Shown: positions 17,168-27,313, numbered from the stretch's first letter. The stretch is 64,000 nucleotides of DNA from Clostridia bacterium (GCA_017397725.1 JAFQIA010000008.1:124001-188000), one strand, 5' to 3'. Made by a program: numbers and translations. Notes: generated from the letters alone by a model not told the origin.

Positions 17168-18266
17168 AATCCACCAAGATACTATTGCTGACAAAAAGAT
17201 ATTCCGGCGGGATACAAAGCCTGTCACCCAATCTCAGGAGAGTTCCTCTCCTGAGATTTTTTTTGATTGCATCTCCAAAAACATCTTCGATATTTTCGCC
17301 AAATCGTGTTTGAAATTCTTTGGTATCAATCCCTTGACTCATACGCAATCCAAGAAAGCAAAATTCGCTCATTTGATCTTCGTGCGTCAAGGGGATTCTT
17401 GCTGCAATAGGCGATTTCCCTGTTTCTAATGCAGCACAATAATCCAAAACGTTTCTGAGATTATCGTATCTTACTCCATCAAAACAAGAATACGCACCAG
17501 CACCAAAACCCAGAAAATCATCACACTTCCAATATTTGCAGTTATGACGACTTTCCCTTTCAGTCAATGAGAAATTGGAAATTTCATAGCGATGATACCC
17601 TTTTTCAGCAAGATAGGAAAACGCATAATCATAGAACTCCCTAACGCAATCATCATTTGGAAGAGTCGGATTTTGCATAAATAACGGAGTTCCTTCCTCC
17701 AGTTTCAAGCTATAACAGGAAATATGCTCCGGTTGGAATGCGGCGGCTTTTTTTAGGGTGTTTTGCCAGCTTTCCATGGTCTGGCCGGGAAGTCCATACA
17801 TCAAATCCAGAGAAATGTTTTGAAAACCAGCATCTCGGGCATCAGAAAAGCACTTGGCAAAATCCTGAAAATCGTGAATCCGTCCCAATGCTTTTAATTC
17901 CTGCGCATTGGCGGACTGTAAACCAATGCTTAGACGGTTGAAGCCTGCTTGTCGCAAAGCGCTAAGCCCCCTTTTGTCAATGGTTGCCGGATTGCATTCT
18001 ATGGAAATTTCACAATCCGGAGTCAAATCATACTTTTCCCCGATTGCAGAAAGAATTTGAACAAGGCTATGGGACGGTAAAATTGTCGGGGTTCCCCCGC
18101 CAAAATAGATGGTATCTACATCCCCATCAGGCGCATTTTGGATTTCCTGACACAAGGCATTTACATAACGATTTTGCATATCTTCCATCCCTGCGTATGA
18201 ATTAAAATCACAGTAAAGGCATTTCGCTTTACAGAATGGGATATGCAGATAAATTCCCAAAGCCAT
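17160..18266 (-). CDS. hemW: radical-SAM heme chaperone-like protein HemW
   Basis: Formerly called oxygen-independent coproporphyrinogen oxidase-like. The cluster motif is C12, C16, C19 with Phe21 (CKAKCLYCDF), preceded by YLHIPF, and GGGTPT follows near residue 62. HemW proteins bind heme and hand it to target proteins; they lack the extra residues of true HemN. The start is ATG 18266 (a GTG directly before it is possible), with AAGGAG upstream. It follows lepA, a pairing conserved in Firmicutes, though a terminator stands between the two. The usual next genes hrcA-grpE-dnaK are absent here. The C-terminal coding region carries the terminator of the opposing nahK operon. Confidence 0.9.
   Translation of the reverse strand: MALGIYLHIPFCKAKCLYCDFNSYAGMEDMQNRYVNALCQEIQNAPDGDVDTIYFGGGTPTILPSHSLVQILSAIGEKYDLTPDCEISIECNPATIDKRGLSALRQAGFNRLSIGLQSANAQELKALGRIHDFQDFAKCFSDARDAGFQNISLDLMYGLPGQTMESWQNTLKKAAAFQPEHISCYSLKLEEGTPLFMQNPTLPNDDCVREFYDYAFSYLAEKGYHRYEISNFSLTERESRHNCKYWKCDDFLGFGAGAYSCFDGVRYDNLRNVLDYCAALETGKSPIAARIPLTHEDQMSEFCFLGLRMSQGIDTKEFQTRFGENIEDVFGDAIKKNLRRGTLLRLGDRLCIPPEYLFVSNSILVDFI
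17230..17264 (+). terminator. terminator of the galE-nahK operon, inside hemW
   Basis: AATCTCAGGAGAG and CTCTCCTGAGATT pair perfectly over 13 bases with a TTC loop and end in eight T on the plus strand. It lies 63 bases after the nahK stop, entirely within the hemW coding sequence on the other strand, where it has no T-run. Confidence 0.88.
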
Positions 18267-18287
18267 CACTTTCCACTCCTTTTTGAC

Positions 18288-18320
18288 AAAATCCGGTTCC
18301 CAAATGGAAACCGGATTTTT
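18288..18320 (-). terminator. hairpin terminator between lepA and hemW
   Basis: AAAATCCGGTTCC and GGAAACCGGATTTTT pair around a short loop, with a T-run on both strands. It would reduce lepA readthrough into hemW. Confidence 0.78.
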
Positions 18321-18321
18321 G

Positions 18322-20127
18322 TTAGTCTAACTTTAATACAGACATAAATGCCTCTTGCGGAACTTCTACTGAACCGACCTGACGCATTCGTTTCTTTCCT
18401 TCTTTCTGTTTTTCCAACAGTTTCCGTTTTCGGCTGATATCACCGCCGTAACACTTGGCAAGGACATCCTTGCGCATCGCTTTGACAGTTTCTCTGGCGA
18501 TGATTTTTCCACCGATGGCAGCCTGAATGGGAACCTCAAACAACTGTCTGGGGATAACCTCTTTCAGCTTTTCCGCCATTCTTCTGCCTCTGGTATATGC
18601 ACGTTCTTTATGCACAATAAAGGAGAGCGCGTCTACCATTTCTCCATTTAAGAGCATATCCAGTTTTACCAAGTCGGCTTTTTCAAACTTCTTAAACTCA
18701 TAATCAAAAGAAGCATAGCCACGGGTTCTGGATTTTAATGCATCAAAAAAGTCATAAATAATTTCATTCAGGGGTAAATCATAATTGAGCGATACCCGAG
18801 TATCATCCAGATAGGTCATATCGATATAAGTACCTCTACGCTCCTGACACAACTCCATAATGCTACCCACATATTCTTTCGGGGTCATAATTGCCGCATG
18901 GACAATCGGCTCCATCATATAATCAATCTCAGAGGGTGCAGGGAGATTGGTGGGGTTATCAATCATTAGAACGGTGCCATCGGTTTTGATTACCTGATAT
19001 TCCACCGAGGGGGCTGTGGTAACCAAGTCCAGATTGTACTCTCTTTCCAAACGCTCCTGAATGATTTCCATATGCAAAAGACCCAAGAAACCGCACCGGA
19101 AACCAAAGCCCAATGCTACCGAGGTTTCTGCATCAAAACGGAGCGCCGCATCATTGAGCTGCAATTTTTCAAGGGCTTCCCGCAAATCATCATATCTTGC
19201 TCCATCTGCCGGATAAATACCGCAATAAACCATGGGCTTGACTTCTTTGTAGCCGGGAAGTGGTTCTTCTGCCCCGTCTTCTACAGTAGTGACGGTGTCA
19301 CCAACATGGACCTCCTGCACATTTTTGATACTTGCTGCAATAAAACCAACCTCACCGGCTGAAATTTCCTTGGCAGGGAGCATTCCGTTGGGGTGGAGAT
19401 ATCCGGTTTCTACCACATCAAAAATTGCGCCTGTTGCCATCATTTTTATCTGTGTGCCGGGGGTGAGTTTTCCGTCAATCACACGCACATAAACAATGAC
19501 ACCCTTATAAGGGTCATAATAAGAGTCAAAAATCAACGCCTTAAGGGGTGCGTTGTCATCCCCTTGGGGCGGAGGAACCAATTCCACGATTTTTTCAAGA
19601 ACCGCTTCGATATTGATTCCGTTTTTCGCAGAAATTAAAGGTGCGTTTTCGCCATCAATGCCAATGACATCCTCGATTTCTTTTTTAACCTCCTCCGGTC
19701 TTGCAGAGGGCAGGTCTATTTTATTGATGACCGGAACCAATTCCAAATCGTGTTCCAATGCCAGATAAGTATTTGCCAGTGTTTGCGCCTCAATGCCCTG
19801 GGCGGCATCCACTACCAGAATTGCACCCTCACAGGCGGCAAGACTACGGGAAACCTCATAATTAAAGTCCACGTGCCCCGGAGTATCAATCAGATTTAAG
19901 GTATATTCCTCGCCATCTTTTGCTTTATACAAAAGCTTGACAGCCCGTGCCTTGATGGTGATTCCTCGTTCCCGTTCCAGATCCATATTATCCAGAATCT
20001 GTGCCTGCATCTCCCGTTGGGTCAAAGCACCGGTATGCTCCAGCAGTCGGTCTGCCAAGGTGCTTTTTCCGTGGTCAATATGGGCAATGATTGAAAAATT
20101 ACGTATCTTTTCCTGTCGATTGCTCAT
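18322..20127 (-). CDS. lepA: elongation factor 4 (LepA)
   Basis: A translational GTPase that acts on stalled or immature ribosomes. The 601-residue protein has the G domain with AHIDHGKS (about 16-23), the switch motif [16 protein letters not shown] and the NKID guanine-specificity motif. The LepA-specific C-terminal domain ends near [21 protein letters not shown]. It overlaps the upstream HAD gene by four bases. Confidence 0.97.
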   Translation of the reverse strand: MSNRQEKIRNFSIIAHIDHGKSTLADRLLEHTGALTQREMQAQILDNMDLERERGITIKARAVKLLYKAKDGEEYTLNLIDTPGHVDFNYEVSRSLAACEGAILVVDAAQGIEAQTLANTYLALEHDLELVPVINKIDLPSARPEEVKKEIEDVIGIDGENAPLISAKNGINIEAVLEKIVELVPPPQGDDNAPLKALIFDSYYDPYKGVIVYVRVIDGKLTPGTQIKMMATGAIFDVVETGYLHPNGMLPAKEISAGEVGFIAASIKNVQEVHVGDTVTTVEDGAEEPLPGYKEVKPMVYCGIYPADGARYDDLREALEKLQLNDAALRFDAETSVALGFGFRCGFLGLLHMEIIQERLEREYNLDLVTTAPSVEYQVIKTDGTVLMIDNPTNLPAPSEIDYMMEPIVHAAIMTPKEYVGSIMELCQERRGTYIDMTYLDDTRVSLNYDLPLNEIIYDFFDALKSRTRGYASFDYEFKKFEKADLVKLDMLLNGEMVDALSFIVHKERAYTRGRRMAEKLKEVIPRQLFEVPIQAAIGGKIIARETVKAMRKDVLAKCYGGDISRKRKLLEKQKEGKKRMRQVGSVEVPQEAFMSVLKLD

Positions 20128-20936
20128 CCTTTTTCCTCCAAATCAATCAAATGAAAATGCTTTAATCCCCAATAAATTCCGTCTTCTTCTACGCCACAAG
20201 TGATATATTCTGCCACCTTTTTCACAGCATCGGAATGTGGGGTCATTCCAATCCCGTGGGCAACTGCCTGTAACATTTCCACATCGTTGTCATAGTCCCC
20301 AAAGGCATAAATCTGTTCCCGATTCAAATTAAAAGCCTTTACCACAGCCTCAATACCGCTTGCCTTATTGATAAAGGATTTTCCCAAATCTGCCGAAAAC
20401 AAGTTGCGGTGCATAGGAATCAGATAACGATCCGAAAATTTTTCACAAAAACGCTGATACTTTTCCGGCTGATCAAAGGTAATGACCATTTTGTTCACCT
20501 TCAAGCCATCCAAGCTTTTCAATGGGGAGAAACACCGCTTGTCCATATGAAAAAGTTCCAGAAAATGCAAAATTTCAGCCTCCGATGTTTTATTATAAAA
20601 ACATTCGTTGGCATTTTCTACGATATATCCCATCCCGTTTTCTTCCAGACATGCGATAATCTCTTTCAGTTCCTCCGTCTCAATGGTTTCGGAAAAAATT
20701 TCCTTCCCGTCTACCTCTGCCACCGCTCCGTTGCAGGAGATATAACAATCAAACGGAATTTTCAAATCCGGAATATAGCAACGGGCGCGCCCTGTTGCAA
20801 CTCCAATCAGGAATCCCTTTTCCTGCATCTTGGTTAATGCCTCTCTCACCTTTGGAGTCGGCAGGAAGATTTCGTGACGCTCATCCACCAATGTTCCGTC
20901 GATATCACAAAAAATGGCTCCCTGATAGTTTTTCAT
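20124..20936 (-). CDS. Cof-type HAD-IIB hydrolase
   Basis: It is a small-molecule phosphatase of the haloacid dehalogenase superfamily, with the nucleophile motif DIDGTL (D11, D13), a VATGRA motif II near residue 47 and [11 protein letters not shown] motif IV near residue 219. A cap domain of the C2 type lies between. The 270-residue length fits Cof-type sugar-phosphate or FMN/PLP phosphatases; the substrate cannot be told. It is the first gene of a HAD-lepA operon, overlapping lepA by four bases. Confidence 0.88.
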   Translation of the reverse strand: MKNYQGAIFCDIDGTLVDERHEIFLPTPKVREALTKMQEKGFLIGVATGRARCYIPDLKIPFDCYISCNGAVAEVDGKEIFSETIETEELKEIIACLEENGMGYIVENANECFYNKTSEAEILHFLELFHMDKRCFSPLKSLDGLKVNKMVITFDQPEKYQRFCEKFSDRYLIPMHRNLFSADLGKSFINKASGIEAVVKAFNLNREQIYAFGDYDNDVEMLQAVAHGIGMTPHSDAVKKVAEYITCGVEEDGIYWGLKHFHLIDLEEKG

Positions 20937-20965
20937 TGATACACACCCTTTTTTATACTTCTTTT

Positions 20966-20993
20966 ATTATACCATCGAAATGCAAAATTGCAA
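20966..20993 (-). promoter_or_regulatory. sigma-A promoter of HAD-lepA
   Basis: On the minus strand, TTGCAA (20993-20988), 16 bases and TATAAT (20971-20966) with an extended TGG. It is back-to-back with the ygiQ promoter. Confidence 0.78.
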
Positions 20994-21023
20994 CATTTTT
21001 TCGAGAAAATATTCCCACAGCAC

Positions 21024-21052
21024 TTGCATTTTTCTCTCAAATCATTTATGAT
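21024..21052 (+). promoter_or_regulatory. sigma-A promoter of ygiQ (possibly leaderless)
   Basis: TTGCAT (21024-21029), 17 bases and TATGAT (21047-21052). The expected start site falls at about 21059-21060, which is the start codon itself. Confidence 0.65.
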
Positions 21053-21059
21053 AAATGCT

Positions 21060-23015
21060 ATGAAAACAAAAACTACTTTACCAAATGGATTTTTACCTGT
21101 TTCTAAGAAAGATATGAACAATCTCGGGATAGAAACTTTGGATTTTGTCTACGTCATCGGCGATGCCTATGTGGACCATCCAAGCTTTGGTCCCGCGATT
21201 ATTTCTCGTGTTCTTGAGCGGGCAGGGTTCAGCGTCGGTATCATTGCGCAACCGGATTGGCACAGTTGTGAGGATTTTCGCCGTTTAGGCAAACCAAGAC
21301 TTGGTTTTTTGGTTTCCGGCGGAAATATGGATTCTATGGTAAACCACTATACTGCCTCCAAAAAACGCAGAAATACCGATTTGTACTCCCCAGGCGGAGA
21401 AATTGGTCATCGTCCCGATCGTGCAGTTATTGTTTATTGTAATCGCATTCGGGAAGCCTATGGTAAAAATGTCCCCATTATCATCGGCGGAATCGAGGCA
21501 AGCTTGCGGCGCTTTGCCCACTATGATTACTGGTCTGATCGGGTTCGCCGCAGTATCCTGATTGACAGCGGAGCCAACCTATTAACCTTTGGGATGGGTG
21601 AACGCCAAACTGAGGAAATTGCTGATTTATTAAATTCCGGCGTTTCCATCAGGGATATCAAGCATGTTCCCGGAACCATGTATCTGGAATCGGATAAAGA
21701 ATCGCTCCCCTTCTCCTGCGTCATTGTACCTGACTACGATGCAGTCAGTACCGACAAAAAGGCTTACGCCAAGGCCACCATCCTGCAATACAAAGAACAG
21801 GATGCCATTTCCGGAAAGCCTGTGGCACAGTTGGATCGAGATTTTTATCTGGTACAAAATCCTCCTGCCAAACCGCTTTCTACCGAAGAACTGGATGCAG
21901 TTTATGCACTTCCTTTTATGCGCACCTATCATCCCATGTATGAATCTCAGGGAGGAATTCCCGCCATTAAAGAGGTACAATTCTCTTTGACTTCGTGTCG
22001 AGGTTGCTTTGGTGCTTGTAATTTTTGTGCATTGAGCTTTCACCAAGGGCGTACCGTCACATCCCGCAGTCATGAATCCTTACTTGATGAAGCCGAGCTT
22101 TTGACCAAACAAAAAGGATTTGCCGGCTATATCCACGATGTAGGCGGCCCCACCGCAAACTTCCGTAACGCCTCCTGTAAAGGACAACTACTTCATGGCG
22201 TTTGCAAGGAACGACAATGCCTTTTTCCAACCCCTTGCAAAAATTTGGAGGTTGATCATCAGGATTATCTGGACCTACTGCGCAAGTTGCGCAAGGTCAA
22301 AGGTGTGAAACGCGTGTTTGTCCGATCCGGAATCCGCTATGACTATTTGCTTTATGATAAGGATGACACCTTTTTCACTGAGCTTTGCAAGCATCATATC
22401 AGCGGACAGCTCAAGGTTGCACCGGAGCATATTTCAGACCACGTGCTGCATTTGATGGGCAAGCCCTCTAAGAAAGTTTATCAAAAATTTTCAGAAAAAT
22501 ACTATACCATCAATGAAAAGCTGAATAAAAAGCAATTTCTTGTCCCTTATTTGATGTCCTCCCATCCAGGGAGCCGTCTGGAAGACGCCATCGCTTTAGC
22601 AGAATTTTTGCGGGACAATCACCTGAATCCTGAACAGGTACAGGACTTTTATCCCACTCCGGGAAGCCTGTCAACCTGCATGTATTATACCGGGCTTGAC
22701 CCAAGAACTATGGAGCCGGTATATGTTCCCAAAACCTATCAGGAAAAACAAATGCAACGGGCACTTTTGCAATATAAGCGTCCGGAAAATTATCATTTAG
22801 TCTATCAAGCATTAAAGAGCGCCGGTCGGCTTGATTTGGTCGGCAACTCTGCCAAATGCTTAATATCTTACCCAAAAGGAGAGAAACACAATGGCAAAAC
22901 TGTTGAGCGGAAAACTGGTTTCCGCAAGAGTCAAAGAAGAAATGAAACTGGAAGTCGCAAAGATGACCGAGGCGGGTATGCAACCCGGTCTGGCGGTCGT
23001 CATCGTGGGAAATGA
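21060..23015 (+). CDS. YgiQ-family radical-SAM protein
   Basis: The protein of about 651 residues begins [12 protein letters not shown] after ATG 21060, as in the YgiQ family, and carries the radical-SAM motif CFGACNFC (about residues 316-323) after SLTSCRG. The family function is unknown. No Shine-Dalgarno sequence precedes the start, and the promoter's predicted start site coincides with it. The C-terminus runs 125 bases into folD in another frame and encodes a tail rich in Lys, Arg and Gly after the conserved NSAKCLI end. Similar basic tails occur in other YgiQ proteins. Confidence 0.85.
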   Translation: MKTKTTLPNGFLPVSKKDMNNLGIETLDFVYVIGDAYVDHPSFGPAIISRVLERAGFSVGIIAQPDWHSCEDFRRLGKPRLGFLVSGGNMDSMVNHYTASKKRRNTDLYSPGGEIGHRPDRAVIVYCNRIREAYGKNVPIIIGGIEASLRRFAHYDYWSDRVRRSILIDSGANLLTFGMGERQTEEIADLLNSGVSIRDIKHVPGTMYLESDKESLPFSCVIVPDYDAVSTDKKAYAKATILQYKEQDAISGKPVAQLDRDFYLVQNPPAKPLSTEELDAVYALPFMRTYHPMYESQGGIPAIKEVQFSLTSCRGCFGACNFCALSFHQGRTVTSRSHESLLDEAELLTKQKGFAGYIHDVGGPTANFRNASCKGQLLHGVCKERQCLFPTPCKNLEVDHQDYLDLLRKLRKVKGVKRVFVRSGIRYDYLLYDKDDTFFTELCKHHISGQLKVAPEHISDHVLHLMGKPSKKVYQKFSEKYYTINEKLNKKQFLVPYLMSSHPGSRLEDAIALAEFLRDNHLNPEQVQDFYPTPGSLSTCMYYTGLDPRTMEPVYVPKTYQEKQMQRALLQYKRPENYHLVYQALKSAGRLDLVGNSAKCLISYPKGEKHNGKTVERKTGFRKSQRRNETGSRKDDRGGYATRSGGRHRGK

Positions 23016-23748
23016 TTCTGCTTCCCAAGTGTATGTGGCAAACAAAGAAAAAGCCTGTACCGAGCTTGGTATGTATTCCGAAAAGCACGCTCTGCCGGAA
23101 GATACTACCGAAGAAGAATTGTTGGCTTTGGTTGACCGCCTGAACAATGACCCCAAAATCCACGGCATTTTGGTTCAGCTTCCTCTTCCCAAGCATTTGG
23201 ATGACAAGCTGATTATCAATCACATCCTGCCCGAAAAAGATGTGGATGCGTTCCATCCTGTCAATGTGGGGAAAATTATGATTGGCGATTTTGATTTTGT
23301 TCCCTGTACTCCTGCAGGGGTTATGGAATTGATCAAAGAGAGCGATGTTTCCGTTGAGGGTAAGGAATGCGTAGTAATTGGACGGAGTAATATCGTAGGA
23401 AAGCCCATGTCAATGCTCCTTCTCCACCAAAACGGAACGGTGACCATCTGCCATTCCAGAACCAAAGACCTGAAAGAGGTTACCAAAAAGGCAGATATTT
23501 TGGTTGCCGCTGTGGGCATTCCCAAATTTGTTAAGGCAGATATGGTAAAACCCGGTGCCGTAGTTATTGATGTGGGTATGGACCGCGATGAGAACGGAAA
23601 ACTCTGCGGCGATGTGGATTTTGCGGAAGTTGAGCCGATTGCCGGCGCAATCACACCGGTTCCCGGCGGTGTTGGTCCTATGACCATTGCAATGCTGATG
23701 CGCAACACTCTGACCGCTGCAAAACGAGCATTTGGAATCAACGACTAA
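22891..23748 (+). CDS. folD: bifunctional methylene-THF dehydrogenase/cyclohydrolase
   Basis: FolD interconverts methylene-, methenyl- and formyl-tetrahydrofolate for one-carbon metabolism. The 285-residue protein shows the catalytic YVANKEKAC (Lys near residue 54), [22 protein letters not shown] for the nucleotide-binding domain and the C-terminal [13 protein letters not shown]. The ATG 22891 has AAAGGAG upstream and the product starts exactly where the family does ([14 protein letters not shown]), so the overlap with ygiQ is real on this side. It feeds purine synthesis and formyl-Met tRNA. Confidence 0.96.
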   Translation: MAKLLSGKLVSARVKEEMKLEVAKMTEAGMQPGLAVVIVGNDSASQVYVANKEKACTELGMYSEKHALPEDTTEEELLALVDRLNNDPKIHGILVQLPLPKHLDDKLIINHILPEKDVDAFHPVNVGKIMIGDFDFVPCTPAGVMELIKESDVSVEGKECVVIGRSNIVGKPMSMLLLHQNGTVTICHSRTKDLKEVTKKADILVAAVGIPKFVKADMVKPGAVVIDVGMDRDENGKLCGDVDFAEVEPIAGAITPVPGGVGPMTIAMLMRNTLTAAKRAFGIND

Positions 23749-23750
23749 TA

Positions 23751-23779
23751 AAAAGACGACCCATATGGGTCGTCTTTTT
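23751..23779. terminator. bidirectional terminator between folD and the spore hydrolase
   Basis: AAAAGACGACCCA and its complement TGGGTCGTCTTTT pair around a very short loop, with T-runs on both strands. Confidence 0.9.
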
Positions 23780-25073
23780 ATATAAAATCAGGGTTATCGT
23801 CAATGCGATATTCTTGGTTTAACACCACCCAATTTTGCGGAAATTCCCGCATAGAATTCCAGTAGCCTACACCTTTTAGCCCCAATTCACTGGCAAGAGC
23901 AAGCTTTGCCTGAATGCTTCGGGCATCCTCAAACCAGACCTCGTGAAGCCGCCCCTCATTATCGGTATATTGAAACCATGGGGATTGGGCTTGGGTATCA
24001 TATTGGATTTCTGCGCCAAATTCCCGTGCCAGATTCACCGCCTCAACCGGAGAAAGGGATGGGGCTCCGGGATTTCCCCGCTCATAGGGAAGCGTCCAAT
24101 TATAGCCATAGGTGGGTATCCCCAAAAATAGTTTTTCTGAGGATATCCGTGTCAAAGCATACTCTACCACCCGCCGCACATTGTTGATGGGAGCAACTGC
24201 CAAGGGCGGTCCAAAGGTATATCCCCACTCATAGGTCATCAAAAGCACTGCATTTGCCGATGCGCCGATTCCTGCATAATCATGTCCCTCATAAAGGACT
24301 CCTCGTTGGGTATCAGAGGTTTTGGGAGCTAAAGCCGAAAACAATGGCAGTCCTCGTTCGTTCAGACGAACACGAAGATTCTGCAAGAAAGCGATATAAT
24401 CAAATCGTTCCTCAGGGAAGATAAATTCAAAATCCACATCCAGACCTTGGTATCCTTTCTCCTCCATCAACGCCAGAATTTCATTGATCAGCGATTCCTG
24501 TATTTGCGGGTCGTTAAACACCAGGCTGGCACGGGCATTGCTGAATCCGCCTTCCTCGGTGAGTGTCGAAAGATGCATTAGAGGCTTGGTTCCATACTCT
24601 TCTGCAAGGGTAATCAAATTTTCATCGTCTAAAGGTACCAATCCACCATTTGTATTGATTCCATAAGTAAATGGAGCAAAATAAGTTAGGTACGGCAGTT
24701 GCGGACGCAACAAATCCGTTGCCACATAGGGATAGGCATAACTATTAGTCACAAAAACACCTTTATCCCCTTGAGCCTGATAGCGTATCACCAACTGCTC
24801 TCCTGGGTTGAGTTGTGGCAAGCCGCCAAGCTGAAAATTATTGCGATATAACTGCCGGACAGTAGTGCCATACTGTCGGGCAATACCAGAAAGGCTCTCG
24901 CCTGCCGCCACCGTGTGGATTTGCTCAGGAATAGCAACCACCAATGCTTGCCCCACCACCAGCGTATCATCAGCCATAATGCCATTATCCGCCATCAAAT
25001 TTTCTGCATTCACTCCGTAACGGTCAGCAAGCCCTAAAATGGTATCTCCCGGCGTGACAACATGGATAATCAT
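23778..25073 (-). CDS. sleL: LysM-GH18 spore cortex-lytic enzyme (SleL/YaaH type)
   Basis: The 431-residue protein has two LysM cell-wall-binding modules (about 2-47 and 51-97) and a GH18 domain (about 105-425). The GH18 signature is LDVDFEF with D212, D214 and the catalytic Glu216. This layout is that of YaaH/SleL N-acetylglucosaminidases, which act on spore cortex fragments in germination. There is no Sec signal peptide, which is usual for these mother-cell-made spore proteins. The start is ATG 25073 with AGGAGGG upstream. It is monocistronic between two terminators. Confidence 0.85.
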   Translation of the reverse strand: MIIHVVTPGDTILGLADRYGVNAENLMADNGIMADDTLVVGQALVVAIPEQIHTVAAGESLSGIARQYGTTVRQLYRNNFQLGGLPQLNPGEQLVIRYQAQGDKGVFVTNSYAYPYVATDLLRPQLPYLTYFAPFTYGINTNGGLVPLDDENLITLAEEYGTKPLMHLSTLTEEGGFSNARASLVFNDPQIQESLINEILALMEEKGYQGLDVDFEFIFPEERFDYIAFLQNLRVRLNERGLPLFSALAPKTSDTQRGVLYEGHDYAGIGASANAVLLMTYEWGYTFGPPLAVAPINNVRRVVEYALTRISSEKLFLGIPTYGYNWTLPYERGNPGAPSLSPVEAVNLAREFGAEIQYDTQAQSPWFQYTDNEGRLHEVWFEDARSIQAKLALASELGLKGVGYWNSMREFPQNWVVLNQEYRIDDNPDFI

Positions 25074-25110
25074 ACGATTCCCTCCTAAAATTATCGTTGC
25101 TTCATTCTAT

Positions 25111-25143
25111 GCAAAAAGCCTGTCGACTATGCGACAGGCTTTG
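25111..25143 (-). terminator. terminator after the 2-hydroxyacid dehydrogenase gene
   Basis: AAGCCTGTCG and CGACAGGCTT pair over 10 bases, followed on the minus strand by a T-run. Confidence 0.87.
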
Positions 25144-25147
25144 ATTT

Positions 25148-26095
25148 TTATAGTTCTACACGGTTTTGAATCTTTCCATCAAAAAACGCTTGCATATTGC
25201 TTAGCATTGCAGCGAAACACCGCATACGGGATTCTAACGACCCCCACGCCATATGCGGGGTCAGGCAAACATTGGATCTGTCCTTGATTGCATTGTAAGG
25301 ACTATCCGCAGCAAAAGGTTCTTTGGAATACACATCCACACCGATGGCTGCAATTTTCTTGTTTATCAAGGCATCACACAACGCCGCTTCATCTACCACC
25401 GCACCGCGGGCAACATTGATAAAGATGGCATTGGGTTTCATCAGCGCGATTTTTTCTTTGTCAATCAACTGGGTAGTTTCTGCACTTAATGGCAGGTGCA
25501 CCGAAACAATGTCTGACCTTTCCAAAAGTTCCTCCAAGGACACGCAGGAAACTCCCTCCTCCGGCGTTCTCTTGTAAGCAAGGATATTGCAACCGCAAGC
25601 ACGAGCGATATCGGCAACCTTTTTCCCGATTGCGCCATAGCCTACAATACCCCAAGTCATTCCCTCCATTTCATGAAAAACCGGCGTCACACAGTTGGGA
25701 AATCCGCTTTTGGTATAAGCACCGCCTGCAACATAATCCGCATATTCCGGCAGATGATTCAGTAAAGACATTACCATGGCAACAGTGATTTGGGCAACGC
25801 TGTTGGTGGAATATCCCGGAACATTGCAGACGCCGATTCCTCTCTTTTTGCAATAAGCGATGTCAATATTGTCATATCCGGTTGCCGCCTCGCAAATTAC
25901 TTTTAAGTTTTTTGCAGCAGACAAATCTTCTTCCCTTAATTTGACCTTGTTGACAAAAATCACACCAGCATCTTTGATTCGCTCCGCAACTTCTTGAGGA
26001 GCTGTAAAATCATAACAAACAAATTCCGCTTCAAAGGGAAGCTTCATCTCAAAATCATCGCCTAAGGTCATACGATCCAAGAAAACTACCTTCAT
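25148..26095 (-). CDS. NAD-dependent D-2-hydroxyacid dehydrogenase
   Basis: The 315-residue protein has the NAD-binding GIVGYGAIGKKV near residue 150, the VARGAVVDE catalytic-Arg segment near residue 228 and the catalytic His in LTPHMAWGS near residue 282. It resembles glycerate dehydrogenase/hydroxypyruvate reductase-like members more than SerA, since it lacks an ACT domain. The 2-oxoacid substrate is not known. It stands alone, with its own terminator. Confidence 0.87.
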   Translation of the reverse strand: MKVVFLDRMTLGDDFEMKLPFEAEFVCYDFTAPQEVAERIKDAGVIFVNKVKLREEDLSAAKNLKVICEAATGYDNIDIAYCKKRGIGVCNVPGYSTNSVAQITVAMVMSLLNHLPEYADYVAGGAYTKSGFPNCVTPVFHEMEGMTWGIVGYGAIGKKVADIARACGCNILAYKRTPEEGVSCVSLEELLERSDIVSVHLPLSAETTQLIDKEKIALMKPNAIFINVARGAVVDEAALCDALINKKIAAIGVDVYSKEPFAADSPYNAIKDRSNVCLTPHMAWGSLESRMRCFAAMLSNMQAFFDGKIQNRVEL

Positions 26096-26144
26096 ACCAT
26101 CACCTCATCGTTTATGATAGCATCTGAAAACATGGTTTGTCAAT

Positions 26145-26176
26145 AAAAAAAGAGTGGCGAAATGCCACTCTTTTTA
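26145..26176 (-). terminator. terminator of rpsF-ssb-rpsR
   Basis: AAAAAGAGTGGC and GCCACTCTTTTT pair over 12 bases; the minus-strand copy ends in a T-run just after rpsR. Confidence 0.92.
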
Positions 26177-26179
26177 ACA

Positions 26180-26428
26180 TTAGTCAGAAGTATAAGGCAT
26201 CAAAGCGATCTGTCTTGCTCTCTTAATAGCAACAGTCAGCTGTCTCTGATGCTTTGCGCAACAACCGCTGATTCTTCTGGGAAGAATCTTTGCACGCTCA
26301 GTTACGTATCTTCTCAGCTTTGCAACATCTTTATAATCGATATGCTCAACCTTGTCCGCACAGAAAGCGCAAACTTTTCTCTTTGCACGTCTGTTGCGAG
26401 GTCTTTCGTTTCTCTTTTCTTCAGCCAT
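26180..26428 (-). CDS. rpsR: 30S ribosomal protein S18
   Basis: The 82-residue protein carries the basic N-terminus, the zinc-type cysteines CAFC and CC, and the [22 protein letters not shown] core of S18. It is the cysteine-bearing form of the family. The start is ATG 26428 with GGAGG upstream, not the frame from 26446. It binds S6 on the ribosome and ends the rpsF-ssb-rpsR operon. Confidence 0.97.
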   Translation of the reverse strand: MAEEKRNERPRNRRAKRKVCAFCADKVEHIDYKDVAKLRRYVTERAKILPRRISGCCAKHQRQLTVAIKRARQIALMPYTSD

Positions 26429-26451
26429 TTTACAAACCTCCTTCAAAGAAA

Positions 26452-26904
26452 TTAAAACGGAAGGTCATCATCCGTATCAAGCAAAGGAGTAAATGCATCA
26501 TCAGATACATTGTCCGGGAAAGCCGGTGCCGCAGGTGCAGGGCTTGCTGCATTCTGCTGGGGTGCGGAATAACCGCCACCACCCTCTTGGGTCCGCTTGC
26601 TTTCGCCAAAGCTAACTTCGCTTGCCACAACCTCAGTTGCGTAATTTTTCTTACCATCCTGACCTTCCCAGGTTCTGGTCGAAATACGACCAATTACAAT
26701 AATCATCTTGCCTTTGCTGAAATAGTTGCTGACAAATTCAGCAGTTTTATTCCAAGCAACGCAGTTGATGAAATCAGTTTGCCGATTTTCACCGTATCCA
26801 TTATCAATCGCAACGGAAAAGCTGCAAACCGGAGCACCGGAATTGGTATGACGCAACTCCGGATCACGTGTGAGTCTACCCATTAAAATTACTTTGTTAA
26901 TCAT
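26452..26904 (-). CDS. ssb: single-stranded DNA-binding protein
   Basis: An OB-fold protein of 150 residues starting [18 protein letters not shown], with a flexible Gly/Ala/Pro-rich linker (about 108-140) and the acidic tip DDDLPF, which recruits repair and replication partners. It sits between rpsF (three bases upstream) and rpsR, the conserved bacterial order. Confidence 0.97.
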   Translation of the reverse strand: MINKVILMGRLTRDPELRHTNSGAPVCSFSVAIDNGYGENRQTDFINCVAWNKTAEFVSNYFSKGKMIIVIGRISTRTWEGQDGKKNYATEVVASEVSFGESKRTQEGGGGYSAPQQNAASPAPAAPAFPDNVSDDAFTPLLDTDDDLPF

Positions 26905-26907
26905 AGG

Positions 26908-27207
26908 TTACGCCTCCTCACGCTTTACCACGATATCACGGATGATACCATCGGTAATGCCATAAACACGCTCAAGCTCAGTGGGGAAATCAGGATTTGC
27001 TTTGAAGTTAACCAAAACATAGTATCCCTCAGTCAAATCGTTGATCGGATATGCGAGTCTGCGCTTGCCCCATTCGTCAATGCTTTCAATCTCACCATAC
27101 TTTTCGATCAATGACTTAAACTTTTCAACCAAAGCGGTAATTTCCTCTTCAGTCTTGGTAGAATCAATCACAAAGATTGTTTCGTACTTGTTCATGCTTT
27201 CTGCCAT
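26908..27207 (-). CDS. rpsF: 30S ribosomal protein S6
   Basis: The 99-residue protein has the S6 pattern MNKYETIFVID, RRLAYPINDLTEGYYVLVNF. The ATG at 27207 has GGAGGTG upstream; a second Met at residue 5 is possible. It is first in the operon with ssb and rpsR. The leader of about 70 bases has a short CTTGAC-N4-GTCAAG hairpin; I do not see a clear S6:S18-binding motif. Confidence 0.97.
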   Translation of the reverse strand: MAESMNKYETIFVIDSTKTEEEITALVEKFKSLIEKYGEIESIDEWGKRRLAYPINDLTEGYYVLVNFKANPDFPTELERVYGITDGIIRDIVVKREEA

Positions 27208-27284
27208 GATAAGTCACCTCCTTTTGGACTTTGACCCTTGACCTATGTCAAGAGTAAGGATTGTTGTTATGAAACAACTTATGT

Positions 27285-27313
27285 ATTATAGTATATTTTT
27301 CTAATAATGTCAA
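27285..27313 (-). promoter_or_regulatory. consensus sigma-A promoter of rpsF-ssb-rpsR
   Basis: On the minus strand, TTGACA (27313-27308), 17 bases and TATAAT (27290-27285). Both hexamers are perfect. Confidence 0.9.

Noticed and set aside
27208-27284. S6:S18-binding RNA leader of rpsF
   Set aside because: The leader has only a six-base-pair CTTGAC/GTCAAG hairpin and I could not find the CCG-containing loop of that motif.
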